DNA from: Carettochelys insculpta
Taxonomy: Eukaryota > Chordata > Testudines > Carettochelyidae
Length of the DNA: 64,000 nt
Direction of reading: 5' to 3'
NCBI RefSeq assembly: GCF_033958435.1
Contig: NC_134138.1
Span: forward strand, 210,933,298-210,997,297
Numbering within the stretch: the first letter of the stretch is position 1; every line of letters begins with the position of its first letter. A program made the translations under genes and the position numbers. Shown here in pieces: positions 23,981 to 36,153 of this stretch. Below the pieces are notes generated by a model. That model did no database searches, had not been told where the DNA came from, and saw only the letters and a program-made list of their open reading frames with translations.

Positions 23981-24764
23981 TAAAGCTGTAGTGTTGATGT
24001 TCAAGATTTAGATTATAAATTGTGGGATTTTCCCAAAAGAAAGAGCAATTACTTATTTCCAATCTCATTTTAGATTCAGAAGGAACAAAAGTAAATTCTC
24101 CATGAGAAAGCACAGTGTATTTGTTCCCTGAACACAGGCTGTAGCAACTCTGAAAAAAAAGCCTGGTTTTTTTTAAAAGAATTTACTAGTGTAGATGCAG
24201 CCACTATTTGTGGGTGTTGAGGAATTGTATATTACTTTTCCCAGAATTGTGTATTTTCAACCTAAAATATTTTCCTCCTGTACTGAAACAGCTATTTTCA
24301 GTTATTTCAGCAGAGTGAGGCACTATTACTCAGAACGTGATTAAAGGCTTGGCAATTAGGGAAGCAAAACCCAAGTATGAAGCACCATAAGGAACTGGTT
24401 TACAATACAGAAACCTTTATCCAATGTGGTCATTCTAACATGAATATTAGTTCTTTTCAAGAGAAGTGAGTTGTTTTCTAAATAGAGACACAAATGTGCC
24501 ATAATCAAACAGTAGTTAGTTGCAGAGCTGTGACATATGCTGTTAGAGTACAGTGGGAGTTGTCTGACAAAGAGAAGCTGAGCAACACCCCTTTCTTCAG
24601 TTACAGCACCATATTGCCATTATAAAACATTTTTTATTGTGAGTAAAAATGCAATATATTTCTGTGGGGGAGACTGGTCACTGGAAAGAGGTAAATTTAC
24701 TGTTGAGTGATGCATTTTTATATTCTCTGTAGTGCTCAAAGCCTATCAGATCAAGGCTCTTGGA
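23981..24764. other. unique DNA with one orphan TIR end
   Basis: At 24186-24202 the sequence CTAGTGTAGATGCAGCC is the right terminus of a Harbinger-type element; no matching left end is visible nearby, so it is a truncated relic. The rest holds nothing I recognise. Confidence 0.5.
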
Positions 24765-26640
24765 GGCTGCATCTACACAACAATACAAAATTAAATTTAT
24801 TAATATTGATTTTGTAACTCTGGAATTTATAAATTCGATTATGGCTATCCTCACTTCCCCATGTACTCCTCACAAAAGTCAACATATTTCTGCCACACTC
24901 ATCTGGCAAACATCAACTGTTGCAGAAGTGCATTGTCAAAACCTATCCCACAGTTCCCTCATCCCCACAGCATTCTGTGTATGCTCACTGTTCTTTAACA
25001 TCATCTTCCCCCATTGCATTTTCCTCATTCCCTTTCCGTTTTAAGCAAACATCCATTTTTTCCCATTGGAAGGAAGGAAAAGTAGGGCATCCACAGAGAT
25101 GGCAAAGTTATCAGAAATCTGTTTCTTCTGTAACTGAATTCTCAACTAGCAATTCACTGACTGTCCCCCCTACTGTGATTGCGTCCGATCCCTGAAAATA
25201 ACCCAGGGACAGACTCTGTTCTCAACTGGCCCTCCACTCACTCTTCCCTGTGTAAAGGGGTGCAAAGTTAGAAGAAAGAGGATAGAGAAGTCTAAGGAAA
25301 AAGATCTTTATCTTTCTTCTTCACTACAGAGGCATTGCCAACACAGGACATCTGGGACATTATAGGGGCTCTTTGGCATACTTGACTTAATCTAATTCTT
25401 GACCCCCCCCACCGCCCCTTTGCTCTCTGATTTGCTCACCTTGATAATTTTTTTCTGATTTGTCAACTTTGATTACTGTTTTGGTTCTCTGTGCCTTAAA
25501 TATTGAGTCTGTTCTGGTATGGCTATGGTCTGAAGGAGTGGGTCTGTCCCACGAAAGCTCACCTAATAAATTATTTTGTTAGTCTTTAAAGTGCTACTGG
25601 ACTGCTTTTTTGTTTTGATTGCCAACACAGGGGAGGATGGTGAAATCTCATACAATGAACTTATAACAGAAACAGGAATCTCAACTGGCCCTCCACCTTG
25701 TGCTTTTGGGGGTGGGGGGCAAAGTCTGAAAAAAGATAGGCAATGTTAGGAAAAAGATTTAATGAAAGAAATATTAGAGCAACAGGTGTCTGCAATGGAC
25801 AGAAAGGCCCCGAAAGTATTTTTAAAATATTTTTGGTGGGGGTCAGGGCCTGTGGTCTGCAGCTGCAGAGTGGCTGAAATGTTGACGTAGTTGACATAGT
25901 CCCCCTGAATATTCTTTCTGGAAAATCCCACAATTTATAGCCTAAATCTCCCCTGGCGGCAGCAAGCTCCTGAAAATCTTTTCCGCCCTTGGAGCCCTAA
26001 CTGCTCAAAAGCCAGGACAAGGTACTGCCTGGCAGCATGTTCAGCACTGAATAGCAGGCATGTCCTTTTATTAAGTTGGGGGCTACTCACATGATATGGC
26101 TGAGTGTAGGAAGGACCCCCGACTGCATGGTGCCTGTGGGGGAGGAAGGGGGATTCGCACACAAATGTAAACCACAGAGAAGAAGTTTCTCAGTGTCTTA
26201 TGCAAGCACAACCCCCACAACATCCTTCTTGGCATGTGGCTTGGCGCAGCAGTGGCTGGCACCAGGCAGCTCTCAAAAAAATACCAAGTGTAGAGACAGA
26301 CTCACGAACTCCCTGCAAGGGCTATTTGTAATGGGTAGATGCGCTCACAGTGCTAATAGAAAAGAAAGACATTTCTCAGCCTCTCATACAAACATAGAAC
26401 CCACAGCCACAGGTCTCCTGGTCCCAAATTGAAATTCATGGCCTTCCTGTTACCTAATTGCTGGGCACCTGGAGAGCAGCTGCCAGAGCAGAGCACTGAG
26501 GGGCATTGTGGGTTCTATGTGCAACACCTCTGGAGGCTAATACATTTGATTTTAAGACATGGCACTTCCACACTGGCCTTTAATCGAACTTTCGAATTCG
26601 AGCTTGACGCTATACACATCAGGTACTGATGATATTGTAA
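24765..26640 (-). mobile_element. 1.8-kb-type TIR element N1, interrupted by a SINE
   Basis: The plus-strand left end GGCTGCATCTACAC is intact; the other end is eroded after about 26640. The copy runs opposite to 36154-37959. The match is clearest at 26380-26630, where 'GGTCCCAAATTGAAATTCATGG' and 'TGGCACTTCCACACTGGCC' have reverse-complement partners at 36340-36500. Frames of 118 codons (26076-26432) and 66 codons (26429-26629) have counterparts in the other copy at the equivalent positions. 'CTCAACTGGCCCTCCAC' occurs twice (25222, 25680), equivalent to the tandem repeat in the other copy. Confidence 0.75.
25348..25617 (+). mobile_element. SINE-like retroposon with 14-bp TSD
   Basis: The target duplication ATTGCCAACACAGG is perfect at 25334-25347 and 25618-25631. 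The body contains 'CTGATTTGCTCACCTTGAT', 'GGTATGGCTATGGTCTGAAG' and a tail 'GGGTCTGTCCCACGAAAGC' to 'GTGCTACTGGACTGC'. The same element, split by a CR1, lies at about 54250-56018. The tail resembles the one at 11817-11942, suggesting mobilisation by the same kind of LINE. I see no clear tRNA-like A/B boxes in the head. Confidence 0.88.
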
Positions 26641-27644
26641 TACCAATATTAATGCTGTAATATGTATCCATCCTGCCAATAGGTGGTGGGATATTTTGGT
26701 CATTGATATTTTTTTCTATGTATGAAGTTCTGCAGAAGTGAAAACTATGCTCCCCTTGTAGAATTATTTCTTATTCTTTTTTTTTTCATTTAGCCCCTTA
26801 TACAAGTTCAAAGAATAAAACGCAAAGAGGGTGGCTAACCTGCTAGTTTAGCCCGAGCATGTACAAGTTCTTTCCTGAAAGAAGATATTTTTACTGGAAG
26901 ATTTTTTTTTTCATTTTCTCTATGCACCCTCACTTTCCCATGATTTTCCTTCACTAACTCCAAAGGCTGCTGCTGAAAGAAATTTCAGGAACCTTTCTCA
27001 CTGTTGTCAACATCAGCCCTCCTCACCACCTCACCTATAGCCCTATTACAACCATGCAGCAATTCATCTTACCCTCTTTGGTTCTCCTCTGCATGGAGTA
27101 TCAAAGTGTTTGCCGAAGACCTGATTTGGGTAATTGTTTTTCATCTGCAACTCCAGTGGAAGTGCATGAAGCTTTAGATGGTCTGAAAATCAAGCCCCAT
27201 TAGCACAGAGGGATTTATTTACAGTGCCCAGCAGTGACAGAGCATTATCTGGCCTATGCTGGTAGTAATATAGGTTGGAAAACTAGGGATGAGCAGAGAC
27301 AGAGAAAAATATATATAACTAAATGTAATTGCTGCAGTTTTTCTTTCCACTGAAAGAATTGTTTTTATTTGTTTGAGTCCAGTCTTTGGTTTAAATGACA
27401 GTGGAGGCTATGTCTGTTCACGTCACCAAGGCTCAGGCCCAATGTGAATAGCTTCTGTAATCTTTGTGAAAAAATGAGTTTAGTCAACATAGTTTTTTCT
27501 TTATTTTGTTATAAATCCTAAAGTACACCAGAAAGTCTTAACATTTTAATAAAACTACGTCACATGGATTTTACAAAACACAAACATCTGTCACGTAATG
27601 TGTCTCTGGATAGAAACTGTATTATTTTTTCACTAACCCCAGTA
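26641..27644. other. unique DNA, nothing recognised
   Basis: AT-rich with a few T runs. Part of 26641-26760 may be the eroded end of the N1 element. Confidence 0.4.
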
Positions 27645-27969
27645 CAGGTTGAAACTCTCTCATCTGGTACTCTTGGGACCTGACTGGTTCCAGACAAGAG
27701 AATCTGACAGACCATGGGAGGTCAATATTGTCTAGCATATCTCAAGACTTTCACTGTTTAGTGGGCTCTTAGAAGACATTTAGGGGTAAATTACAGCTAA
27801 ATAACAGCACAGAACACAGACAGCCAGGACAGGATCATGTAAACAAACTTTATGCGACCACAGGAAACTTGGCCACACCCATGATAAGTGGTCATCTGGC
27901 TAGCAAAATTCATGCTGAATTATGGATGTTGCTGGATGAGAGAGTTCCGCATTACAGATGTGCAGCCTG
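27645..27969. mobile_element. Tc1/mariner-type MITE, TSD TA
   Basis: Left end CAGGTTGAAACTCTCTCATC and right end GAGAGAGTTCCGCATTACAG ... GCAGCCTG are inverted repeats over roughly 40 bp with changes. TA flanks both sides (27643-27644 and 27970-27971). It is 325 bp with no coding capacity. Internal 'GACCTGACTGGTTCCAGACA' is typical of a widespread amniote family of this type. Confidence 0.78.
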
Positions 27970-30221
27970 TATATGGCTTCTTAGCTTTCTACTGTCAACT
28001 GCAGTAAAAACTCGAGAAGTGGATTGCTTTTAGGTAGTAAAGACCTGCCTTAATTTTGTTTCAGAAGTAATTAGTCAGGCCCTTAAATGACCCAGCACAT
28101 GCACATTCTCTACACTTCATGTAAAAGTGGATCTCAATACCTGTGTATTTACAAGATCATGCAAGCAAATCCATACAGACATACAGATCTAAAAGGCAGT
28201 AAGTTTTGTGAAGAACCCAGTCTTTACTGACTAGTGCATAAACACCTGCAGATTGAAGTAGATTATGCAAAGCAACATGTGTGAGGATTTATGTAGGTCA
28301 TTGCTGGTTATGTAGGTGTGTGTAGGAGGCATTGGCCCGGATACAAATGATAAGCATATGTCTAGCAGTTATACGTACATGTTGGTCAGCCAATCTGTCA
28401 AGCGAAGAAAAAAAAATGTATAGCAGCACGGTTAAAAAAGGCTTGAGAAAACTTGCAAAATCCCCAGGTGTTGCATATTTAGGTTACCACACTATCTATT
28501 TAGGTTTCTGTGATCTCTGTAAGGATGGATGAGCTGTAGGTGTGTGTAGGCTGCAGTCTGCGTAAATCACGGGTATAACTCCATGCCTCCACACAGGCTT
28601 GGTTCAACTTAGCGTTCTGCTCTCCGAGATACATAATCTCAGCAAGCAAGTCCTATATTCTCTGTCAGACTCTTGTTACCACATACAACCAGTGGGATAA
28701 GTGCATGTTGTACCGCAGATGTGAGATAATACCTCTGCCACGCAGTCATGTCAGAATACTTTAAGCAATGCGGGACACATTCTTTCTTTGAAATACAATG
28801 TAATATTGAAGATTGTGTGGTGTGCCAGCTCACCCTCTATCCTTTTAGCAAACTCACATAATACCTTGCATCCTGTCTTCTGTCTGCCTGGCAACAGAAA
28901 TTGTACACTGAAATATTTCTTCCCTTTAAAAAAAAAACTATCATAAATTTCATATTGGAAAGGAGGCAATATTTTTTTCATAAATGGGATCAGATTCTCA
29001 CCTGATGTAAATATGTCTTTGTTTGAATTGTTCTTACTTACACAGCCTACTGTTTTGCCCCATTGTGCTGTCTATATGAATAATTTGAATTTGCTCCTAG
29101 ATGTACGCTCATGGCTGCCAATGACTCCAATCCCATATATGTACCGGAAGGCAAAATGTGATTAGATGGGTGGGCATAAATGGTCAGATAAATTTTGCTT
29201 TTATTTAACAATCCTTGCACCTATTTGTAATACTAAAACTCAGTTTTCAGTGTCCTCACTCATGACAGCTGATAGACTCCTGGGTAGATTTTGTTTTCCT
29301 GGTGAGCGTACACAGCTAAGAAGCTGTATTGAGGACGAGCTGGAAAAAATAATTTCTATGCAGTGAGATACAACAAGTCATTTAAATTGTATTTTTTTTA
29401 TTTTAAGAGAGTGGTATTTATACTGCATTTACTTTTGTATTGTTGTGCCGCACCTCAGGGCTTTATCTGGGGACAGTATATACAGTTAGTGAACAAAACA
29501 CAGCGGTCAGTAATCAGGCCAGTCTGGGGTTCTGCATAGCAGAATTACAGTGAATATAGTCTCCTAAAATATAACTAAAAGTACATATGAGGGGTTTCAA
29601 TTTTAAAAGGGAAACGAGAGGGAGTGGAAAGGAAGGCTAGAAATCCAGGCCCTACCGTGGTCATTTCATCAAAAAGTTTGAGATAAACAAACCCATCTTA
29701 TGTTGTTTTAACAAATGGAAAGAGACAAATAGAGAATGACTTCAGTGGGAAGAGAATGCTTCACTTGTTTGGCTCACCACAGCAAATGGGTTATCAACTG
29801 AAAATGTCATATGCAATGGTGGGATCTTTAAACAGCAGGTGGTGTGTGAACACAGATGTCAGTCAGTACCACGCTTAAGAAGCAAGCCTAAAATGTAGCA
29901 CAACTGTCACTATTCATGCCTTTAAAAACCGATAGTGCAATTTCAGAGTCAGTGTTCCTGTTAATGTAAAGAATGCTGGGTGGGCATAAGAAGATGTCAG
30001 AAGCTCAAGTCAAAAAACAACTATATTTCTGCACTCTGAACAAGCTGTAAGTGATAGAGGAATTCTAATAAGACGTTGAGCAGAAAGATTACAGTACCTG
30101 AGGTCTCCTGGTCACGAAGGGAGCTGATGCTCTTACAAGATCATCCTGAGGTGAATTACAATGCAGCACCTGGAGATTGCCCCACACTTTCCTACCCATT
30201 TGACATACAACTTCTCTTGAA
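27970..30221. other. unique DNA, nothing recognised
   Basis: About 2.2 kb with no repeat ends. Frames up to 76 codons (for example 28751-28981 on -) have no recognisable domain. Confidence 0.4.
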
Positions 30222-30661
30222 GGCTGCGTCTACACTAGAAAGATTTTTTGAAAGATTTTTCGAAAGAAGGGGGCTTTTTTGAAGGATTCCGTGCAACATC
30301 TACACACTAAAAGCGTTCATTCAAAACTAAATTGAAATAATGCAGTGCTCCTTTTGAAAGCACTCTTCCATTTCTCTTTCCAAAAGAATGCCTCTTTTTG
30401 AAAGCTTTCAAAAGAAAAATGAATATAGATGCTCCGCAGGGCCCTTCTTTCGAAAGGCTGTCCTCATAGCACCTGCGCTTTTGATCCCTGGATTGTTCTT
30501 TTGAAAGAGCAGGGGTTGTGTGGATGCTCTGTTTTGAACTAGCAGATCACTATTTTGTTCTGCTTTTTTGTGTGTGGATGCACTCTTTCAAAAGAAGTTT
30601 ATCTGGAAAAGATCTTCCAGAAGTGCTTCTTTTGAAAGATCTCTGTAGTACAGACATAGCC
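30222..30661. mobile_element. TTTCGAAAG-type Harbinger-like TIR element L
   Basis: It begins GGCTGCGTCTACACTAGAAAG and ends CTGTAGTACAGACATAGCC. Multiple TTTCGAAAG and TTTTGAAAG sites lie in both halves. Degenerate internal copies of the terminus ('CATCTACACACTAAAAG', 'GTGTGGATGCTCTG') are at the spacing seen in the full element at 50153-54091, whose motif it shares. The flanks do not give an exact duplication. Non-coding. Confidence 0.82.
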
Positions 30662-31307
30662 AGAGAGAGCACAGTTCAAAAGTCATGCCATGATCCCTCA
30701 TGTAACTTACACTCCACAAGCAAATTTCTTAAGCAAACCTATAGACTTGTTCACATGCAACTTTGAGACTAGCTCAGCCACTAAACCATATGTCCTCAAT
30801 GACCAAAAATAATTTTTGAAGGTATTTGTAAAGTGCTCTGTCACATTTAGGCTTCCTGCCACTTAACTGTTCCCTTATTATTTGCCATGTCATAGTTAAT
30901 ATTTTATGGTCACACTTTTCACACTTGGGGGCAGAGTACTTCTAAAATTCAGGCTCCTTTAATTTCAGATTCTTATATATGGATTAAGTGACTAATTTTG
31001 GGCACCCACATCTGAAAATTATCACCTCTGCTAACATTACTAAATGACAAGGCACTTGGAAATTGCTTCAGAAACTCTTGAATTCACCTATTATCATACT
31101 TGCAGTCAATTTTTGTTGATACATTATCAGGCAACTCTTCCTGAAATAATAGGAGTTCTGTGTATATATGTTTGGGCAGCATGTGTAATGATAATATTTT
31201 GGGGCCTGGAAGGCTCAGAGAAATGGTAATAACTTAAAATTTTACATTGGGATCGAGAAGTCAAATCTAGCTCATGTTGGTAATGAAAAGACATCATCCT
31301 TTGTTGT

Positions 31308-31363
31308 TGTGGGGGGTGTGTGTGTGGGTGTGAGAGAGAGAGAGAGAGAGACAGAGAGACAGA
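31308..31363. repeat. GT-rich then (GA)n microsatellite
   Basis: GTGGGGGGTGTGTGTGTGGG is followed by about 14 GA-type dinucleotides with an ACA interruption. Copy C of the ~700-bp element inserted directly at its edge. Confidence 0.85.
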
Positions 31364-32074
31364 AGCCGTGTCTACACGTGCACGCTACTTCGAAGTAGCG
31401 GCACTAACTTCGAAATAGCGCCCGTCACGGCTACACGCGTCGGGCGCTATTTCGAAGTTAACTTCGACGTTAGGCGGCGAGACGTTGAAGTCGCTAACCC
31501 CATGAGGGGATAGGAATAGCGCCCTACTTCGACGTTCAACATTGAAATAGGGGCCATGTAGTCGTTGCGCGTCCCGCAACTTCGAAATAGTGGGGTCCGC
31601 CATGGCGGCCATCAGCTGAGGGGTTGAGAGAGGCTCTCTCTCCAGCCCCTGCGGGGCTCTATGGTCACCGTGGGCAGCAGCCCTTAGCCCAGGGCTTCTG
31701 GCTGCTGCTGCGGCAGCTGGGGATCCATGCTGCAGGCACAGGGTCTGCAACCAGTTGTAGGCTCTGTGTATCTTGTGTTGTTTAGTGCAAGTGTGTCTGG
31801 GAGGGGCCCTTTAAGGGAGCGGCTTGCTGTTGAGTCCGCCCTGTGACCCTGTCTGCAGCTGTGCCTGGCACCCTTATTTCGATGTGTGCTACTTTGGCGT
31901 GTAGACGTTCCCTTGCTGTGCCTATTTCGATGTGGTGCTGCGCAACGTCGAAGTTGAACATCGACGTTGCCAGCCCTGGAGGACGTGTAGACGTTATTCA
32001 TCGAAATAGCCTATTTCGATGTTGCTACATCGAAATAAGCTATTTCGATGTTGGCTTCACGTGTAGACATAGCC
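31364..32074 (-). mobile_element. ~700-bp Harbinger-type deletion derivative, copy C, TSD AGA
   Basis: It has the same orientation as 10315-11027. Left end AGCCGTGTCTACACGTGCAC (first G changed to A), right end TCACGTGTAGACATAGCC. The flanks are AGA at 31361-31363 and 32075-32077, though the GA repeat makes this duplication ambiguous. The 105-codon (31684-32001) and 121-codon (31385-31750) minus-strand frames are open. Confidence 0.9.
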
Positions 32075-32077
32075 AGA

Positions 32078-34875
32078 GAGAGATCGATCAGGCTAATTCC
32101 CAATGGGCATGTATATAAATCACCAACAAAAGAACCCAGCACACCTAACCGTGACTGATATTAAAAGATATCTTTGGTCATTCTCAGAAACAAGGCTGGA
32201 GTATTTGCAGGCTGGAGGGCAAATTTATTTCAAAATTTAGTACACCCAAGTTAAGGGTAAAATGGAGAGGTAGTGTGTGAAAGTTCCACATCTGCCTTCT
32301 ATACTTTGCCTTTCCTGCGGCTCAAAAGCAAAGCCATTTTTACCCATACACAGAATATGCATTTGCATACAGCACCTGAAGATTCAGGGCATCACTGGGT
32401 CTTTAGGTCCACTCGCCTGGTTCTTCTTATCCCTGTTCCGTGGCTTTGTGACCTCCAGAGAGGAGCTAGTTAACCTGAGTGCAAAAGCCTGCCAGACATA
32501 CTAGCAGAACTTTGTAAGGCACGCTCAAGTGGCAATGAAGCCTTTTAACAGGCATTGGACAACCCCTGTCAGTTTCTAATGTCCTTGGTCAGTTTACAGG
32601 ATGATAGTTTACAATTTGTTTTAAAAATATGTCATTACTGTGTTGCTGAAGATTATAAAATCACATCTCTAAAAAATTGTCAAACCCCTCCCCCAGCTAC
32701 CATCTGGCATAAGGGCTCCCATTTAATAGTACTGCTCAGGGCCCCACAAATCCTGGCTACGTGTACACTAGCATTCTTCTTCAGCGCTGATGTCTATTGT
32801 TATAGAATATCATAAGATGGTGATTGCTGTTATTTTGGTTTTTGGGAAAGAATAGAGATTAGGTGACTAGTCTTCTTGGAAGAAGAAAATACAACTTGGG
32901 TCTCTTGATTCCCTGGCTAGTGCTTGTGGTCACACAGTCATCCTGTCTATGTTAACAACTTCTGGGCCGAATTCTGCCCTTATGTCCACATAACTAAATC
33001 CCAGAGAAGTCAATAAGAGATGTGCACATGGATCTGCAAGCAGAAATTTCACACTTTATTTTCAGCTAAATCTCACAGTTTATATACACAGGATTGAAAC
33101 ATGCATCTTTCTATGTTAACAACAAATGCTCAGAAAAAAGCTGCAGTTTCTTTTAACATATAACTGAGTGAAAAAAACTATTTATGTAAGGAGGGAAAAG
33201 GTTGCCCTTTGACTCAGGTTCTGGGTAACCGTGTGTAAATGCATGTGGTAACTGCAGAGCCAGAAACATATTTTATTCTTTAGGTTGCAGGTGTCTGAGT
33301 CAGAGATAAAGTGACTAATGTTGTTTTAAAGTTATTCTGAGCTCGTTTAAACTCTTATCATCAGAGAAACAAGTCATAATTGATCAGTGGGGCTGGGCAA
33401 AATGAATATTTTGAAATTCTTTATACAACTAAAATTTTTGCTAAAGTAACACAAACATTTTTAAATGCTCCAGTATCTTGCACTTCTTTTAAAATTCAAG
33501 TTCCTTATTGCAAACACTTGAGTTGGTACTCTGTTTTCTTTTAAGAATGGGAATGAATGCTGAATGCACAGTGCATCCATTTCTAAATCAGAATTTATTA
33601 AGTGACAAAAGATGATCCTTCTGAAATAGAGGCTAATTTGGTTGGAAAAATCATAATGAAACAATAAATACAAGAGGAAAGGGTCAGCTGCTTGCAAGAT
33701 TAAACATTAACTGATTCTTATTTTATACTGGCCTACACAATGGAAAAAAGGTTAAACAATGCTGTAGAGTTTAGGTGCCTGTAAAACTCTGAGCCAAATT
33801 TATTTCACTTGTAACTTCATTGACTTGACTGAAGTTATACCAGTGATAAATTTGGCCCAAAGGGCTTTTAATATGACCTTAACAGTGTAATGCAAATAAC
33901 ACAGTGCCACTTAGTGGCGAGAAAAAAGTTTTCAATACATATGAGACAAAGAAGCTCTAGCATACAAAAGATTTCATATTGTTGTTTGTGCTCAAAATTC
34001 TGAAACCATCTTCTCAGTTTCCAGTAATATTAAGGTCATTATTGTCACAATGCTATGTTCATCCTTTCACACAAAACCTGGCAGAATGTCCAAAAGAGGA
34101 ATGCAAGAGAGTCCCCTCTTTTAAGTAGTGCTCACTTTATCCTCAAATTATACCCATTTTCTAAAAAAGGTTAGAACACCTAATACTGTGCAAAAGCAAC
34201 AAACCTCTTTCAGTTAGTGTATATTTTATGATATATGTCCGTAAGTATGAAACCTTGCCTCCCAAAAGAGAATATTTTTTATCTAAAAGTACTTCTGCAA
34301 CTGGAGAGAAAGCCTCAAGATCTTAACAGTTTTTGGAGGTGGCATATAACTCATGACTTTGATCATTTTCCATCATTTCTTACCAAGTAAGAGATAAAGA
34401 GAAAAATGTCTCTTTAACTGGAATGATCCTCAGAGTTTCACACAATCTGAATCAACAGAAGATGTCAGAAATCTTAACTGTGCACCTGGAATCCAATACA
34501 GACTCCACCAAAACCAATGGCAAAAACCTATTTTGGAGCAAGAGCAAGCCCCTGGTTTCCTCAGTCTTCAGAAATGTGTCAGAGAGTTAAGGAAACATTT
34601 TTGTAGGTGATATTTTGCTTGTTTATAAACACTCTTTATTCCACTAAGGCTTATTTTCTCTGATTAGGTTAAACAACTCTTTAACAATAATTTAGCTGCC
34701 ATTCATTCTTTAATCATTCTCGTTATAATATCACTGAAACTTGTTACAGAGAGAGATTATTAGTAATTCCACAGGTAAGTTTGTATTCAGATTTGTACTT
34801 AAATAAGATCAAAACTTAAAATAAAATCCTTCTCAGTAAATTCAGTGTCCAGACTTGGCACGGTAACTCTTTAGA
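32078..34875. other. unique DNA with one partial TIR end and old CR1 relics
   Basis: At 32754 GGCTACGTGTACACTAGC resembles a Harbinger-type terminus, but nothing element-like follows. At 33783-33863 the repeated 'CCAAATTTATTTCAC' / 'GTGATAAATTTGGCCC' is a relic of the ancient CR1 3' class. No gene is recognised. Confidence 0.4.
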
Positions 34876-35208
34876 CCGGGGTGAGCAAAGAGAGGGATGG
34901 GCTCCCTCGGGGAGGTATGATATTTCAAAAGCGTGGCACAGCATGATCAGCTGCTGGGTCTCAGGCACCTCCATCTCATTAAAAATGTTGAAATACGGTA
35001 TTTTACTGTTTTTATGAATGTATTTAATACATTTTTTACACTCTACATACTGATTTTCTTACACATGCCAAAAGGGTTTTTTTCTTTTTTTCATATGAAT
35101 GTAACTGAAATTTCTGTTGCCTTGGATTACATTACACAGGTTAGGGAGGGCCCTGCTAATTGCAGGGGAGAAAACTGGGGCCCAGCATTAAAAGTTTGCT
35201 CGCCCCTG
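34876..35208. mobile_element. hAT-type MITE
   Basis: Left CCGGGGTGAGCAAAG and right GTTTGCTCGCCCCTG are inverted repeats of the 'CAGGGGTGAGCAAAC' hAT type. CTTTAGA occurs on both sides (34869-34875 and 35209-35215), consistent with an 8-bp duplication with one change. It is about 333 bp. The interior contains 'GTGGCACAGCATGATCAGCTG'. The 93-codon + frame inside has no transposase features. Confidence 0.82.
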
Positions 35209-36153
35209 CTTTAGAGGACAACTAAATGCCCTAGGCATTATTTTCAGTGACATTTTTATGGAAATGTTTGCACAGCAAACTTTTTAAAAATATTCCTCTT
35301 TTGGCACGTAGTACCATTTATAGCAAATTTCTTTAATTTGTTTTAACTTAACAATCACAGTCCCAATAAATTCCCAAATCTCTCTCACTCTTTCTTACTC
35401 TCTCTCTTACAATATCGCAGTCGCAGAACACTTCTGAATCTTTAAAATCAAAGACATAGCGTTATTCCCCCGCAACCAAGATACTGCGCGTTTTGCCAAG
35501 ATCAACTGATGGAATTGCTCAGATTTGTCAGCTATATCCATTTTCCTGTTTCGTCTGCTGCCTTCCTGACCCATGGCCATGCTGCACTCACACCGATAGT
35601 AGCAGGAATAAGGAGATCAGTGCTGCTGTACCATGCAGTGGTGACCAGTGATGTGGGGAGAAGACAGAATGGCTGGGGAATTGTGGGTTGAACAGGGAGA
35701 GAAGCAAAGTAGCCAGGACAGTAACATACTTGTGAGCAGATGTTGGGGCGGGAATTGCATCTGCAGGAGAAGACCTGACAGGGTGGTGGCACTCCAACAT
35801 GTCTGCCTCGAGACACTAATACCTGAAAGGACTTGCAAGTGCTGAGACAGAAGTGCCATGGTATTTTCCCAAATACTAGTGCCTTAACACAGAGATTCTC
35901 AACCTTGCTTGTCCATCGCACCAGGTAGTACCACAGCAACAGCCAAGCCTCTCTTACAAAAGTACTGGAACAGCAAGGCCCCCCACGGTGTTGCTGTCTC
36001 AGTGCATCAGACAGCACAGTCAGCAGCATGAGGAGAGACTTCAAAGTACTAATATCTTTGCAGAGGCAAGTATCCCTAAAACCTCACATCCTGCCTGCAC
36101 ACCTCTGGTTCCTCTTACATGTGCCCCTTCACAGCCAAAACCCTCTTTTCCTA
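35209..36153. other. unassigned DNA with a CT-rich tract and a long open frame
   Basis: A CT-rich run lies at about 35386-35410. A 170-codon minus-strand frame (35532-36044) is open but Cys/Ser-rich with no domain I know. Overlapping frames on both strands suggest composition rather than coding. 'GAGATTCTCAACCTTGC' at about 35890 resembles a hAT terminus, so part of this may be an old DNA transposon. Confidence 0.4.

Noticed and set aside
35532..36044. 170-codon minus-strand frame
   Set aside because: Three other frames are also open here on both strands, and the product is Cys/Ser-rich without a domain; possibly an old DNA transposon.
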